Assembly: GCF_003046585.1 (NCBI RefSeq) | Contig: NZ_QAAE01000018.1 | Location: 1 to 61,129 of the forward strand | DNA length: 61,129 nt | Direction: 5' to 3' | Source of the DNA: Nitrosomonas aestuarii | Lineage (GTDB): Bacteria > Pseudomonadota > Gammaproteobacteria > Burkholderiales > Nitrosomonadaceae | In this document: piece after piece, positions 34,769-44,276 of the stretch | Layout of the letters: each line of letters starts with the position of its first letter | Numbering within the stretch: the first letter of the stretch is position 1 | Notes under the pieces: generated by a model | Seen by the model: only the letters and a program-made list of their open reading frames with translations | What the model was told of the DNA's origin: nothing | Databases searched by the model: none | Translations under genes and position numbers: made by a program

Positions 34769-36438
34769 TCCGAATTTAAACTTGCGACGTATTCAGTGTC
34801 AGGACTGATAGTATAGGCTTGGTTGCGGCCGGCATGCTTAGCTTCGTAAAGTGCTTGGTCAGCGCGTGAAATAAGGGCGGTGGGAGAGATATCTTTCGGC
34901 TCAGACTGTATAATTCCAATACTCAGTGTAATATTAATAATCTTGTCAATTGTTTTGCAGTGTATTTCGGAAGCTTGAGAGCGAATACGTTCTGCAGTAA
35001 TGACGGCTTCTTTAACGGTAGTTTCAGTTAAGATAATAATGAATTCATCGCCACCATAACGAGCGGCAAAATCAATGCTTCGAATGGATTGCGTCAAGGT
35101 GCCCGCAGTAGCTGCTAAAATTTCATCACCGATAACATGACCAAGTTTATCGTTGAGTACTTTGAAATAATCGACATCAATCATGAGTACGGCAAAGGGC
35201 CGCTTGTTACGTTGAAATCTTAAAAGTTGATCACTAATAATCTGGTTGAGTTTATTTCGATTGTATAATCCCGTCAGTCCGTCAGTAATAGATAATTTTT
35301 CCAGTTGTTGATTTTTTTGTAGCATGGTCTTGTTGGCAGCTAAAATTTTTGTCTGACTCCGACGCAGTTTTTCCGTCATCAAATTAAACATTTGTGCGAG
35401 CTTTCCAACTTCATCCTTTTGTCGTGTAGCAACAGTTATAGAAATATCGAGGTTGCCTTTGACAATCTGTCCTGTTGCATTAATCAAACGCTGCAGTGGC
35501 GTGACTATGGAGTGACCGAGGTAAATTGCAATAATGGCGACAATGAAAATTGATACACTTACCAAGATAAAATATAGATTGCGCTGTTTTGTCCACGCGG
35601 CGTAAACATCTTTATGATTTTTCTCAGCAATTATGGTAACTGGCAGAGTTTCTGCCTTGTATGCCAGTCCTATTACATTTTTTTGTGAAAAACTCCGGAA
35701 AGTCAGGGATTCTCCCGGGTTATTCCGCAAATACTGGAAAGTTCTTGAGTCAAAAAAAGATGGGTATGACACGTCAGTGTGAGTGGCTAGCAGCGCACTA
35801 CCATTCGAATCAAATAAATAAATTTCACCACGAGGTGACTTTGTTGAACCTTTTAATAAAGGCTTGATGTTTTGCAAATCATAGGTAAGTACTAACTGAC
35901 CCAAAATATAATCATCATAGGAGACGATGGGTAAAGCGATACTGACTACGATAGTTTCAAATTGCTCACTCCAAAGTGGCGGTGAAACCAGTGGCTGGTG
36001 CGATGTGTTGCTGTCCAGCCAAAGGTTTTTTAATGGTTCTGTAAGAATATGTTGATCAGAGCTGCTCGCGAAAACATTTTTGTTAATATCGACTACGGTC
36101 AGTTCCAGAATGGTTTCAAGTTTTTTATGAACGGAACTTAGGTAGTGCGTGAGAATTTCTGGTGATACCTTAATATAGCCATTTTGAAGGTTGGCAGCGG
36201 TGGAAAGCGCATCGATGATTATTTTAGCCGAGGTTAGTGATTTTCCTTCATGGATATTTTGATTAACCCAAGCATCAAGCTCATGACTGGCATGACTGGC
36301 TAAAATACGCAATTCGCGCTTGACATTATCTTTGATTAAATTTTCATTTAGATGAAACGAAAGTAACCCCAGTACAAGTGAAGGAATCAGCGTTGATAAT
36401 AAAGCGAAAACAAAAATCTTGCTTTTGATGCTTTTCAA
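34765..36438 (-). CDS. Membrane diguanylate cyclase (dCache-HAMP-GGDEF)
   Basis: 557 residues: membrane helix (1-30), periplasmic dCache sensor (about 40-280), second helix (NLYFILVSVSIFIVAIIAIY), HAMP (LGHSIVTPLQRLINATGQIV), coiled coil, and GGDEF (DGLTGLYNRNK, ARYGGDEFIII). The active GGDEF motif is intact and an RxxD product-inhibition site (RSID) lies five residues before it, so it should make c-di-GMP and be feedback-inhibited. It ends 4 bp inside the convergent lipoprotein gene. The ligand of the sensor is unknown. Confidence 0.93.
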   Translation of the reverse strand: MKSIKSKIFVFALLSTLIPSLVLGLLSFHLNENLIKDNVKRELRILASHASHELDAWVNQNIHEGKSLTSAKIIIDALSTAANLQNGYIKVSPEILTHYLSSVHKKLETILELTVVDINKNVFASSSDQHILTEPLKNLWLDSNTSHQPLVSPPLWSEQFETIVVSIALPIVSYDDYILGQLVLTYDLQNIKPLLKGSTKSPRGEIYLFDSNGSALLATHTDVSYPSFFDSRTFQYLRNNPGESLTFRSFSQKNVIGLAYKAETLPVTIIAEKNHKDVYAAWTKQRNLYFILVSVSIFIVAIIAIYLGHSIVTPLQRLINATGQIVKGNLDISITVATRQKDEVGKLAQMFNLMTEKLRRSQTKILAANKTMLQKNQQLEKLSITDGLTGLYNRNKLNQIISDQLLRFQRNKRPFAVLMIDVDYFKVLNDKLGHVIGDEILAATAGTLTQSIRSIDFAARYGGDEFIIILTETTVKEAVITAERIRSQASEIHCKTIDKIINITLSIGIIQSEPKDISPTALISRADQALYEAKHAGRNQAYTISPDTEYVASLNSD

Positions 36439-36565
36439 TAGACTATCCTGCTCAGGAAAATTGTTAAACGTCCTTTATCATTTGATTTTACAGTGTCAAT
36501 TTTAGAAAAAGATGTAGAAAAAGATACGAAAAAGTCGTTTTAATCATTCGATCAATCGAAAACAA

Positions 36566-36991
36566 TTAACCAGTATGCAGTGCAGCCGGCTCTCTGTCAG
36601 GGTAGTGGCTCATTTGATAGCCTTGCCAGAGTCTGTTTGCAATAAATGTGGCGATAGTATTGGCGTGATGTTCAAGTGCAGTGTTACCCAGTTCGTGGGT
36701 TGTTTGTTTAAAAAGTGCAAGCCAGCGTTCAAACAGTTTGGCTGATAACTCAGGTAATGCAATATGTTTTGGCATGGGGGCGCCACGAAATCGGCTTGTG
36801 CCTCGTAATTGAGCGGACCAGAAGTTGATCATTTGAACAAAATGTGCATCCCAGTCGATAACATGCTCTTCAAAAATTGGTCCGAGCGAAGGATCTTTTC
36901 TGGCTTTGCCATAGAATTCATGCACGAGTTTTGAGATCTCTTCTTCAGTATATAAGTCAGGGCTTGGTATTGGAAAAGGTGATTGGCTCAT
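36566..36991 (-). CDS. Truncated haemoglobin (group III-like)
   Basis: 141 residues of the 2-on-2 globin type. Motifs FYGKARKDPSLGPIFEEHV, MINFWSAQLRGTSRFRGAP with PMPKH (proximal His region) and ERWLALFKQTTHELG. Such globins bind O2 or NO and may protect ammonia oxidisers from NO made by their own metabolism; this is inference. It stands alone between the diguanylate cyclase gene and the malic enzyme gene. Confidence 0.85.
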   Translation of the reverse strand: MSQSPFPIPSPDLYTEEEISKLVHEFYGKARKDPSLGPIFEEHVIDWDAHFVQMINFWSAQLRGTSRFRGAPMPKHIALPELSAKLFERWLALFKQTTHELGNTALEHHANTIATFIANRLWQGYQMSHYPDREPAALHTG

Positions 36992-37474
36992 ATTTAAGAT
37001 TAATAAAATTGATTAATAAGAAAAGAAGCTTGTTTAAATTAAGTAAAAGTTTTTCAAAAGAGCTGCCATGTAATAAAGGTAAAATTAAGCAGTTCGTCAG
37101 TCTGGCAAGTTTAACTAACGAAGGTCTGACTGTCCAACATTGACTGAGCATGTTGGTTGTTGAAATTTTATTATATTGTCTGCGCTGGATATAAACATAA
37201 TGCTATCGCTTGCCCGTGTCGTGATTAAACAATATCGAGTGTGAAATGTATAAGAAGTTCAATAGCAGGCTTGTATAGCTAGTGTGTGCGGCAAGGTAGA
37301 CTCGTATAGTCGATCATATTGCACTAAGGATGAATGATAAAGTTGGTGTAAACGAGCATGTGATAGTAGTACCATCTGTAGTTACCTGCAAAGAAATATG
37401 TCAATATATTTGGCAACGTGGCAACGAAAAATTGAGCAATTAAAATTAGGTAAAATTGGTTAGAGGACGGCAAT
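36992..37474. other. Long intergenic region before malic enzyme
   Basis: About 480 bp, AT-rich, with no convincing gene. A ribosome-binding site (AGAGGA, about 37462-37467) precedes the malic-enzyme ATG. The small open frames on both strands here have no family resemblance. Confidence 0.5.
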
Positions 37475-39079
37475 ATGAAGGTAGGTAAAACGTTATTAGA
37501 TGATCCGGCCTGCACAAAATCAACTGCATTCACGCGGGAAGAGCGTATACGGTTTGGTTTGCGTGGGTTGCTGCCTTACGATGTGGCCAGTATCAGCAAA
37601 CAAAAAGAACGCGCACTCGAAAACATGCGACGTAAAAACAATAATATTGAAAAGTATATTTTTTTAAGCGCGTTGCTGGATCGTAATCAAAGGCTGTTTT
37701 ATCGGACCATGATAGATCATATGGAAGAAATTCTGCCATTGGTTTATACGCCGACGGTCGGAGAGGCCTGCAAAGAATTTGCTCATATTTTTAGAAGACC
37801 ACAGGGGCTTTATATTACGCCGGAAGATCGTGGGGGAATCGGGGACGTATTTGGAAACTGGCCTGAGAAAGATATTCGTGTCATCGTAGTTACAGATGGA
37901 GAACGGATTTTAGGCTTGGGTGATTTGGGTGCTAATGGTATGGGTATTCCGATTGGTAAAGTCGCATTATATGTTGCCTGCGCCGGAATTCAACCGGCTC
38001 ATTGCATGCCTGTTATGCTGGATGTGGGCACAAATAATCAATCATTGCGTGAAGATCCACTCTATTTGGGATATCCTTTTGCGCGCCTGGAAGGGGAAGC
38101 CTATTTGTCACTAGTTGATGAGTTTGTGCGTACAGTGCAAACCCGATTTCCAAAGGCTTTGATTCAATTTGAAGATTTTCTGACGCCAAACGCGTTTAGT
38201 TTTCTTGACAATTATGGAACGGAAGTGCGCTGTTTTAATGATGATATTCAGGGTACAGCCGCAGTGACACTGGCAGGTGTTTATACATCATGCCGTATTA
38301 CAAAAAAGAAGTTTTCAGATTTAACGATTATGTTTCTGGGAACGGGGTCTGCGGCGGGTGGTACAGCTGAATTAATGGTGGCAGCCTTTCGTGCTCAAGG
38401 ACTTGGCGAGCAGCAAGCGCGTGAAAGACTCTGGTTCATCGATAGGAAGGGGCTGGTTGTGTCGACAAATGAAAACATCAAACCGCGAATCCAGCCATAT
38501 GCACACGCGCATGTGCCTTGTGATTTTGTTGACGCAATTGCCGATATCAAGCCTGATGTTCTGATTGGCGCCACAGGGGTAGCCGGCACTTTTACCGAAC
38601 AAGTTGTGCGGCAAATGGCAGCGGTTAATGAGAGACCTGTAATTATTGCATTATCGAATCCAACATCGCATACCGAATGTACGGCAGAGGAGGCCTACAG
38701 ATGGAGCGACGGACGTGTTATTTTCGCAAGTGGCAGCCCATTTGAAAAAGTATGCTATAAAAATCAATGCTATGAGCCGGCGCAGGGTAATAATGCCTAT
38801 ATTTTCCCAGGTATTGGTCTCGGTGTCTGTGTCAGTTCTGCACGACTCATCACGCCAAATATGTTTCTGTCAGCTGCAAAAGTGCTGTCTAATCTGGTGA
38901 CCGAAGAGGAAATCGCTAAAGGAGCGGTGTACCCATCTCTTGTGCGTGTTCGCGAAGTTTCCAGGGAAATTGCGAAAGCTGTTTGTCAGGTTGCCATAAA
39001 AGAAGCGCTTGTTGATGAAGAGTTGCCGGAGAATCTGGAAGAATACATCCGGTCATTTATGTATGATCCCAATTATTAG
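37475..39079 (+). CDS. maeA: NAD-dependent malic enzyme
   Basis: 534 residues, the large ME form. Conserved stretches: PLVYTPTVGEACKEFAHIFR, VIVVTDGERILGLGDLGANG (the two-Asp region with GLGD), MPVMLDVGTNNQSLREDPLY, CFNDDIQGTAAVTLAGVY, a Rossmann motif FLGTGSAAGGTAELMV, and NPTSHTECTAEEAYRWSDG. It oxidatively decarboxylates malate to pyruvate. The coenzyme (NAD rather than NADP) is inferred from closeness to SfcA/MaeA-type enzymes. Confidence 0.93.
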   Translation: MKVGKTLLDDPACTKSTAFTREERIRFGLRGLLPYDVASISKQKERALENMRRKNNNIEKYIFLSALLDRNQRLFYRTMIDHMEEILPLVYTPTVGEACKEFAHIFRRPQGLYITPEDRGGIGDVFGNWPEKDIRVIVVTDGERILGLGDLGANGMGIPIGKVALYVACAGIQPAHCMPVMLDVGTNNQSLREDPLYLGYPFARLEGEAYLSLVDEFVRTVQTRFPKALIQFEDFLTPNAFSFLDNYGTEVRCFNDDIQGTAAVTLAGVYTSCRITKKKFSDLTIMFLGTGSAAGGTAELMVAAFRAQGLGEQQARERLWFIDRKGLVVSTNENIKPRIQPYAHAHVPCDFVDAIADIKPDVLIGATGVAGTFTEQVVRQMAAVNERPVIIALSNPTSHTECTAEEAYRWSDGRVIFASGSPFEKVCYKNQCYEPAQGNNAYIFPGIGLGVCVSSARLITPNMFLSAAKVLSNLVTEEEIAKGAVYPSLVRVREVSREIAKAVCQVAIKEALVDEELPENLEEYIRSFMYDPNY

Positions 39080-39109
39080 ATAAGATGATAGGGCTTATTA
39101 TGCTGCTCG

Positions 39110-39955
39110 CTAATCGAGATTTTCTTCACTGAACAAATTAAGAACGCCATCCAGACCGACATGGCTGATTGAGTAGGTTGCCTTTTCCTGTACGATTGGT
39201 TTTGCGTGGTAAGCTATACTCATACCTGCCTCTGCCATCATGTCTAAATCATTAGCGCCGTCACCGATAGCAATGACCTGCTCGCGATGAATGCCGAGTT
39301 CGCTGCATATATTTTTTAAAGCCTCGGCTTTACCTTCCCGACCTAAAATTGTTCCTAATACTTTTCCGGTAAGTTGGTTGTCTCGTATTTCGAGTGTGTT
39401 GGCGGCTGCAAAGTCCAAATGCAGTTTTTCCTTGATTCTGTCGGTAAAAAATGTAAAACCGCCAGAAATGACCATGGTTTTTAGGCCAGAATTTTTAGCC
39501 TTTTTTAGCATGATTTCAGCGCCGGGGCTTAATTGCACACGTTCGTCATAGACCTTTTGGAGTGCGTCGGAATGCAGTCCTTGAAGTAGTGCTGTTCGCC
39601 GTGTCAGGCTTTCTTCAAAACTGATTTCTCCCCGCATTGTTTTAAGTGTGATTTCGGCAACCTGTGGTTTAACATGATGGATGTCGGCGACTTCATCAAT
39701 TGATTCAATAGCCAGTAGTGTTGAGTCCATATCCATCGCAATCAGTTTGAAATCGGACAGATACTGTGCGGAATCGACGAATGCGAAATCAAGATTTACT
39801 TTGGCACAGTAAGGTGCGATGCCATCTTTTTGTGATGCGTTTTTAAGTCTGAAAGCTTGTCCTGTAATTCTTTCAATTTGATCTGCACAGGCCAGTTTTG
39901 CCAATTCTCTTAGGTCATGGTTCTCTATTTCAGAACCCTGTATGATTAAATGCAT
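39110..39955 (-). CDS. serB: Phosphoserine phosphatase
   Basis: 281 residues. An N-terminal region of about 75 residues precedes the HAD catalytic domain, with DMDSTLLAIESIDEVA (nucleophile Asp), VISGGFTFFTDRIKEKL and AIGDGANDLDMMAEAGMSIA. It makes serine from O-phosphoserine. It is convergent with the malic enzyme gene and lies 3' to a decayed signalling gene. Confidence 0.94.
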   Translation of the reverse strand: MHLIIQGSEIENHDLRELAKLACADQIERITGQAFRLKNASQKDGIAPYCAKVNLDFAFVDSAQYLSDFKLIAMDMDSTLLAIESIDEVADIHHVKPQVAEITLKTMRGEISFEESLTRRTALLQGLHSDALQKVYDERVQLSPGAEIMLKKAKNSGLKTMVISGGFTFFTDRIKEKLHLDFAAANTLEIRDNQLTGKVLGTILGREGKAEALKNICSELGIHREQVIAIGDGANDLDMMAEAGMSIAYHAKPIVQEKATYSISHVGLDGVLNLFSEENLD

Positions 39956-39978
39956 ATGCTGTTTTTGTTATTTAATTA

Positions 39979-41317
39979 TTAAGGATTAAGCGTATTGTGC
40001 CATAGAAATACGCGAATGCGACCATTGTTGCAGTATAGAGCGCCTGATCTGCTGCTTTCAGCATGTCTTGTAGGGAACTGAAACTATTTGAATGGTTTTT
40101 AAGAGCCACAACACCTGCCGATGCTGTTACATTAAAAACAGGATTATCTTCTGATGTGAATGAAATGCGTGAAATTGCGTCTTTTATGCGGTTGATAGCG
40201 TTCTCAGTTTCCATTAATAACATGCCAGGGAAAATCATTGTAAATTCTTCTTCGCCGTATCGACACAGATGATTGTTATGACGAATCAATTTATGAGTCG
40301 TATATGCTACGCAGAACAGCAAGGTATTGCCCGTAGCGTGCCTATAAATATCATTGATTCCTTTAAAATGGTCCAAGTCTAGCAGGGCAATGGTCAATGG
40401 TGCGCCGAGTTGTTTATATAGGTTAAATTCAAGTTGAATAACTTCTTCTAAAAACCTCGATTATACGCGCCCGTTAGGTGGGCCCGTAAGGCCGTCGCAC
40501 TGCGATTTTTGCTCTAATTCCTGCATTTGACTAAGTTGTGCATTGTAAGCAACTCTTTAAATTCAGACATGATATCAGATGCTTTTGCAGGCTGGAATAC
40601 ACTGATATCGAACAAGTCTTCAATAGCATGGAGTTTTTCTTGCATTTTGTCTATAACTCTAACAAGAAGGGATTCCAGTCTTAAGCCATGACCGCGCTTC
40701 TTCTTTGAGTAACTCAGTCATCTTCTCGATAGTTTGAAGATTAATAATATAACTGGCAATATATTGTGATATGGCAACACAGACATGCAGAGTCGGTTTT
40801 TTTGTAATAACTCTGATTTGTTATGGCTGACTGTACAGGCTATTGCAATATGACTCGGGATATGCAACTGCTAAAGCAGTTTGTATCCAAGTTCATCACA
40901 CCGGATACCTAAAATTTCACGTTCACCAAGCGCGCGACTAGCAAGTGCAATGTACTGAAATGTCGCCAGATTTATTGTTGACAAATGTTTTGCTATATTG
41001 CTCCGCATTCTGGATTAAAGAGCTGGAGAGAGAAAAAGATAATACAATTACAATAACATTATGTGTCTCTAATATGTTGACGGCCTGCCTTATATTTGTT
41101 GCAGTTCTTTTGATTATAAATAAAGGAGAGTAGGCAGTTTTAAGTATTTTTTCTGAAAACACAGGATCCAGCGAAGTGTATCCACATACTGTCAATATAT
41201 CGGTATCAGGATCATTGGCGACACCCGGCGCAAGGTGGATAATGTCTTGCAAAGATGTAACAATTTTATCGGATCTGTGTTTGTGTTAATTATGGCTTCC
41301 AATTTTTTGTTAGTCAT
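39979..41317 (-). pseudogene. Decayed HDOD-GGDEF signalling gene
   Basis: A once contiguous gene of the HDOD-linker-GGDEF type broken by frameshifts and at least one stop. Start: MTNKKLEAIINTNTDPIKLL (from 41317), shifting near 41255 to an HDOD domain (PGVANDPDTDILTVCGYTSL, DPVFSEKILKTAYSP; open frame 40938-41252). Linker QMQELEQKSQCDGLTGPPNG (about 40480-40530), an in-frame TAA at 40461-40463, then GGDEF-like TIALLDLDHFKGINDIY and CRYGEEEFTMIFPG (open frame 39972-40397). A final frameshift near 40026 breaks the normal tail, which reads NNGRIRVFLWH in the next frame and ends at 39979. No product of full length is possible. Confidence 0.7.
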
Positions 41318-41786
41318 TCTGCATGACTCTGATTGAGTTAAAGATTATTATTGAATTTTGAACATTATTGCTTGATTGAAACCTGTCTGCTTCAGGTACA
41401 CATCAGTACTATGTTGATGACGATAGGTGCCAACTTGTTTTCCGCCTGAATACATTACTCTAACAACATCTTTTTGGCGTTAAATCACTCGTGGAGAGCA
41501 TTAACAATATTTTGTTGATGTCGTTGGCGATTTAACTGTTTACTTTTTATCATAACAATATGAAATAAAGGGTATATTGAAGGATAGTGTCATTTGTTCA
41601 TTTTTAGTAAAGAACCACAATGCCATGAGTATTATAAGGACGTACTTTACACTTCTTCAATCATGAGCGATGAAGTGTTATAGTTGTTTATAAATACCTT
41701 GATTTATATCAATATATGTTCAAGCTGTTTAGGGTGTTTAAAAAATTTCAAGTAATAATAAGATTATCGATAACAAGGAGTAAAAC
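41318..41786. other. Upstream region of pepA
   Basis: About 470 bp of AT-rich DNA without a gene. It carries the pepA ribosome-binding site AAGGAG (about 41775-41780). Confidence 0.5.
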
Positions 41787-43283
41787 GTGGATTTGGTGAT
41801 AAAAGTAGCGACCCCGGATAAGCAGCGTGGTGCTTGTGTGGTGGTGGGTGTTTTCGAGTCAAAAAAAATGACGGATGCTGCGAAAGACCTGGATAATCTT
41901 TCTGAGGGTTATATTAAAAGTATTCTCAGTCAGGGTGATATGGAAGGAAAAGCCAACACGGCCTTGTTGTTGCATAAGGTTCCAAACGTGTTGTGCAAGC
42001 GCGTGTTGCTAGTCGGTTTAGGTAAAGAGCAGGAGTTTAAAGACAGCGCGTTTATAAACGCTGTTCAAGCGGCATTTCGTGCATTACAAAACACGGGCAC
42101 CACAGATTGCGCATTTTATCTGACGGATATATCCGTTCATGAACGTGATATTGCCTGGAAAGTAACACAGCTTGCTCGGCTCTCTGTTGATTGCAGTTAC
42201 CGGTTTGACATGCTGAAGAGTAAACCGGATGAAGGCAATAATGCTTTGCGCAAAATAACAATCTGTATTCGTGACCGCATTGATATGTCGATCGGGGAAG
42301 AAGCGCTCAAACAAGGCGCTGCTATAGCACACGGAATGAGCTTGACCAAGGATCTGGGTAATCTGGCGCCCAATATCTGCACACCTACCTATCTTGCTGA
42401 TAAGGCAAAAGAACTTGCTAAAACATATAAATTCAAGGCCACGATTTTGGATAAGAAAGATATGGAGAAGCAGGGGATGGGGGCATTATTGGCTGTCGCC
42501 CGCGGTAGCCACCAACCGGCAAAATTGATTGTACTGGAATATCAGGGAAAGGGGAGGAAAGAAAAACCGATTGTTTTGGTGGGTAAGGGTGTTACTTTTG
42601 ATACTGGTGGTATTTCATTGAAACCAGCGGCTGAAATGGATGAAATGAAATACGATATGAGCGGGGCTGCAAGTGTGCTTGGAACAATGAAAGCCATTGG
42701 CGAAATGAATTTACCCATCAATGTTGTGGCCATTATTCCAGCAACTGAAAATATGCCTGGCGGCAGTGCAACAAAACCTGGGGATGTGGTGACGAGCATG
42801 TCCGGCCAGACTATTGAAATATTGAATACGGATGCCGAGGGTCGCTTGATTTTATGTGATGCTCTAACATATGCGGAACGTTACGAACCAAAAGCCGTAA
42901 TTGATATTGCCACCCTGACCGGTGCATGCGTGATTGCATTGGGAAATGTGGCAACTGGCTTAATGAGTAACGATGAAACATTGTCCCAAGAGTTGCTCAA
43001 AGCAGGCGAGGAGGCGGCTGATCGTGTGTGGCAATTACCTTTATGGAATGAATACCAGGATCTGTTGAAGAGTAACTTTGCAGATATGGCTAATATTGGT
43101 GGTCGTGCGGGTGGCACCATTACTGCCGCCTGCTTTTTGTCTAGGTTCACAAAGAAGTATCAATGGGCGCATCTGGATATAGCGGGTACGGCCTGGAAGT
43201 CAGGCAAAGAGAAAGGGTCTACCGGTAGACCTGTGCCGTTATTGACTCAATTTTTGATGTCACAAGCAAACATGTCCAAATAG
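41787..43283 (+). CDS. pepA: Leucyl aminopeptidase
   Basis: 498 residues starting at a GTG (41787) with AAGGAG six bases upstream. Metal and catalytic motifs: VGKGVTFDTGGISLKPAAEM (Lys and Asp), MKYDMSGAASVLG and the family signature NTDAEGRLILCDALTYA. A cytosolic hexameric zinc/manganese exopeptidase; in some bacteria it also binds DNA (XerCD accessory). holC follows by 42 bp, the usual pepA-holC-valS order. Confidence 0.97.
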   Translation: MDLVIKVATPDKQRGACVVVGVFESKKMTDAAKDLDNLSEGYIKSILSQGDMEGKANTALLLHKVPNVLCKRVLLVGLGKEQEFKDSAFINAVQAAFRALQNTGTTDCAFYLTDISVHERDIAWKVTQLARLSVDCSYRFDMLKSKPDEGNNALRKITICIRDRIDMSIGEEALKQGAAIAHGMSLTKDLGNLAPNICTPTYLADKAKELAKTYKFKATILDKKDMEKQGMGALLAVARGSHQPAKLIVLEYQGKGRKEKPIVLVGKGVTFDTGGISLKPAAEMDEMKYDMSGAASVLGTMKAIGEMNLPINVVAIIPATENMPGGSATKPGDVVTSMSGQTIEILNTDAEGRLILCDALTYAERYEPKAVIDIATLTGACVIALGNVATGLMSNDETLSQELLKAGEEAADRVWQLPLWNEYQDLLKSNFADMANIGGRAGGTITAACFLSRFTKKYQWAHLDIAGTAWKSGKEKGSTGRPVPLLTQFLMSQANMSK

Positions 43284-43325
43284 CGTCTTTTTGGTTATTT
43301 TCTTGTATGATAAGTCACTTGTTGG

Positions 43326-43763
43326 ATGATGACAGCAATATATTTTTACTCGGGTGCTGCTGACAGATTGCGGGTGGTATGCAGATTGTGTGCCAAAGCA
43401 TTAAATCAAGATAACAGAGTGATTGTGTATACGCCTGACGCAGATAAACTGGATGAACTGGATAAACTACTTTGGACTTTTCAGTCAACCAGTTTTTTGC
43501 CGCACTGCTATATTGATGAAAATGAAACGCTGGTTAATGCAACGCCGATTGTCCTGAGTAACAGGATAGTTAATGAACATACATTTGACATGTTGGTGAA
43601 TCTGCATGAACACTGTCCGTCTGCTTTTGATCAATTCAAGCGCGTGATTGAGGTCGCTGGGCAGTCTCCCGAGGATAAATTTTCGGCACGTGCGCGTTAT
43701 CGTTTTTATAAACAGGCCGGATATGAGCTGTACCACCATAATCTGGCGGAAACAGCAGGCTAA
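43326..43763 (+). CDS. holC: DNA polymerase III chi subunit
   Basis: 145 residues (or from the second ATG at 43329). HolC features: IYFYSGAADRLRVVCRLCAK, VIVYTPDADKLDELDKLLWT, and PIVLSNRIVNEHTFDMLVNL. It links the clamp loader to SSB. Standard neighbour of pepA and valS. Confidence 0.93.
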   Translation: MMTAIYFYSGAADRLRVVCRLCAKALNQDNRVIVYTPDADKLDELDKLLWTFQSTSFLPHCYIDENETLVNATPIVLSNRIVNEHTFDMLVNLHEHCPSAFDQFKRVIEVAGQSPEDKFSARARYRFYKQAGYELYHHNLAETAG

Positions 43764-43788
43764 TATTGATATCTTATATGTGATACAT

Positions 43789-44124
43789 ATGATTGATACA
43801 GTCAAAACAGAAGTGGACGAAGATAATGACAGGGTTCTGGAGAAATTTAACTTCTTGGTCGATAAGTACCATCATTATGATAGTGCGATTATTGCTGCAG
43901 AAGACGTTCTAGATATTGACAAAATACCCGTTTTGACTGAAAGCGTCACCTTGCGATCGAAAAGTTTGCAAGCGCAATTTGATGAACTGTCTCCATTGCG
44001 TTTGCTGCTGGATGCTGCGCTGATTGATGCGAAAATAGACCTTAAACCATCGGATAGACTGGCTTTGGTGCATGCACTTGAAAATCGTATTGTCGTACAG
44101 GAAAAAGTTTTATTGGACACTTAA
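43789..44124 (+). CDS. Conserved hypothetical protein between holC and valS
   Basis: 111 residues from the ATG at 43789. An earlier in-frame ATG at 43648 lies inside holC and is less likely. Mostly helical, acidic N-terminus (TEVDEDNDRVLEKFNFLVDK) and a C-terminal LVHALENRIVVQEK. The family is restricted, lies between holC and valS, and its function is unknown. Confidence 0.7.
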   Translation: MIDTVKTEVDEDNDRVLEKFNFLVDKYHHYDSAIIAAEDVLDIDKIPVLTESVTLRSKSLQAQFDELSPLRLLLDAALIDAKIDLKPSDRLALVHALENRIVVQEKVLLDT

Positions 44125-44276
44125 AGCTTAAGCGACTTTGTTTGCGCTCGGCACGTTCGGATGCGTGTATGTCGTTTTATGAGGTAGTGTACGCAAATCA
44201 CACGTTATTCCTTTATAATAATAGGTTTTTTGTTTTGTATTTTTAAACACTGACAACCTATTCTTATTTTAAATAC

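Noticed and set aside
36501..36538. Repeated GAAAAAGA stretch suggesting a CRISPR-like or iteron array
   Set aside because: Imperfect short A-rich repeats without spacers; probably simple sequence. No CRISPR array was seen anywhere in the window.
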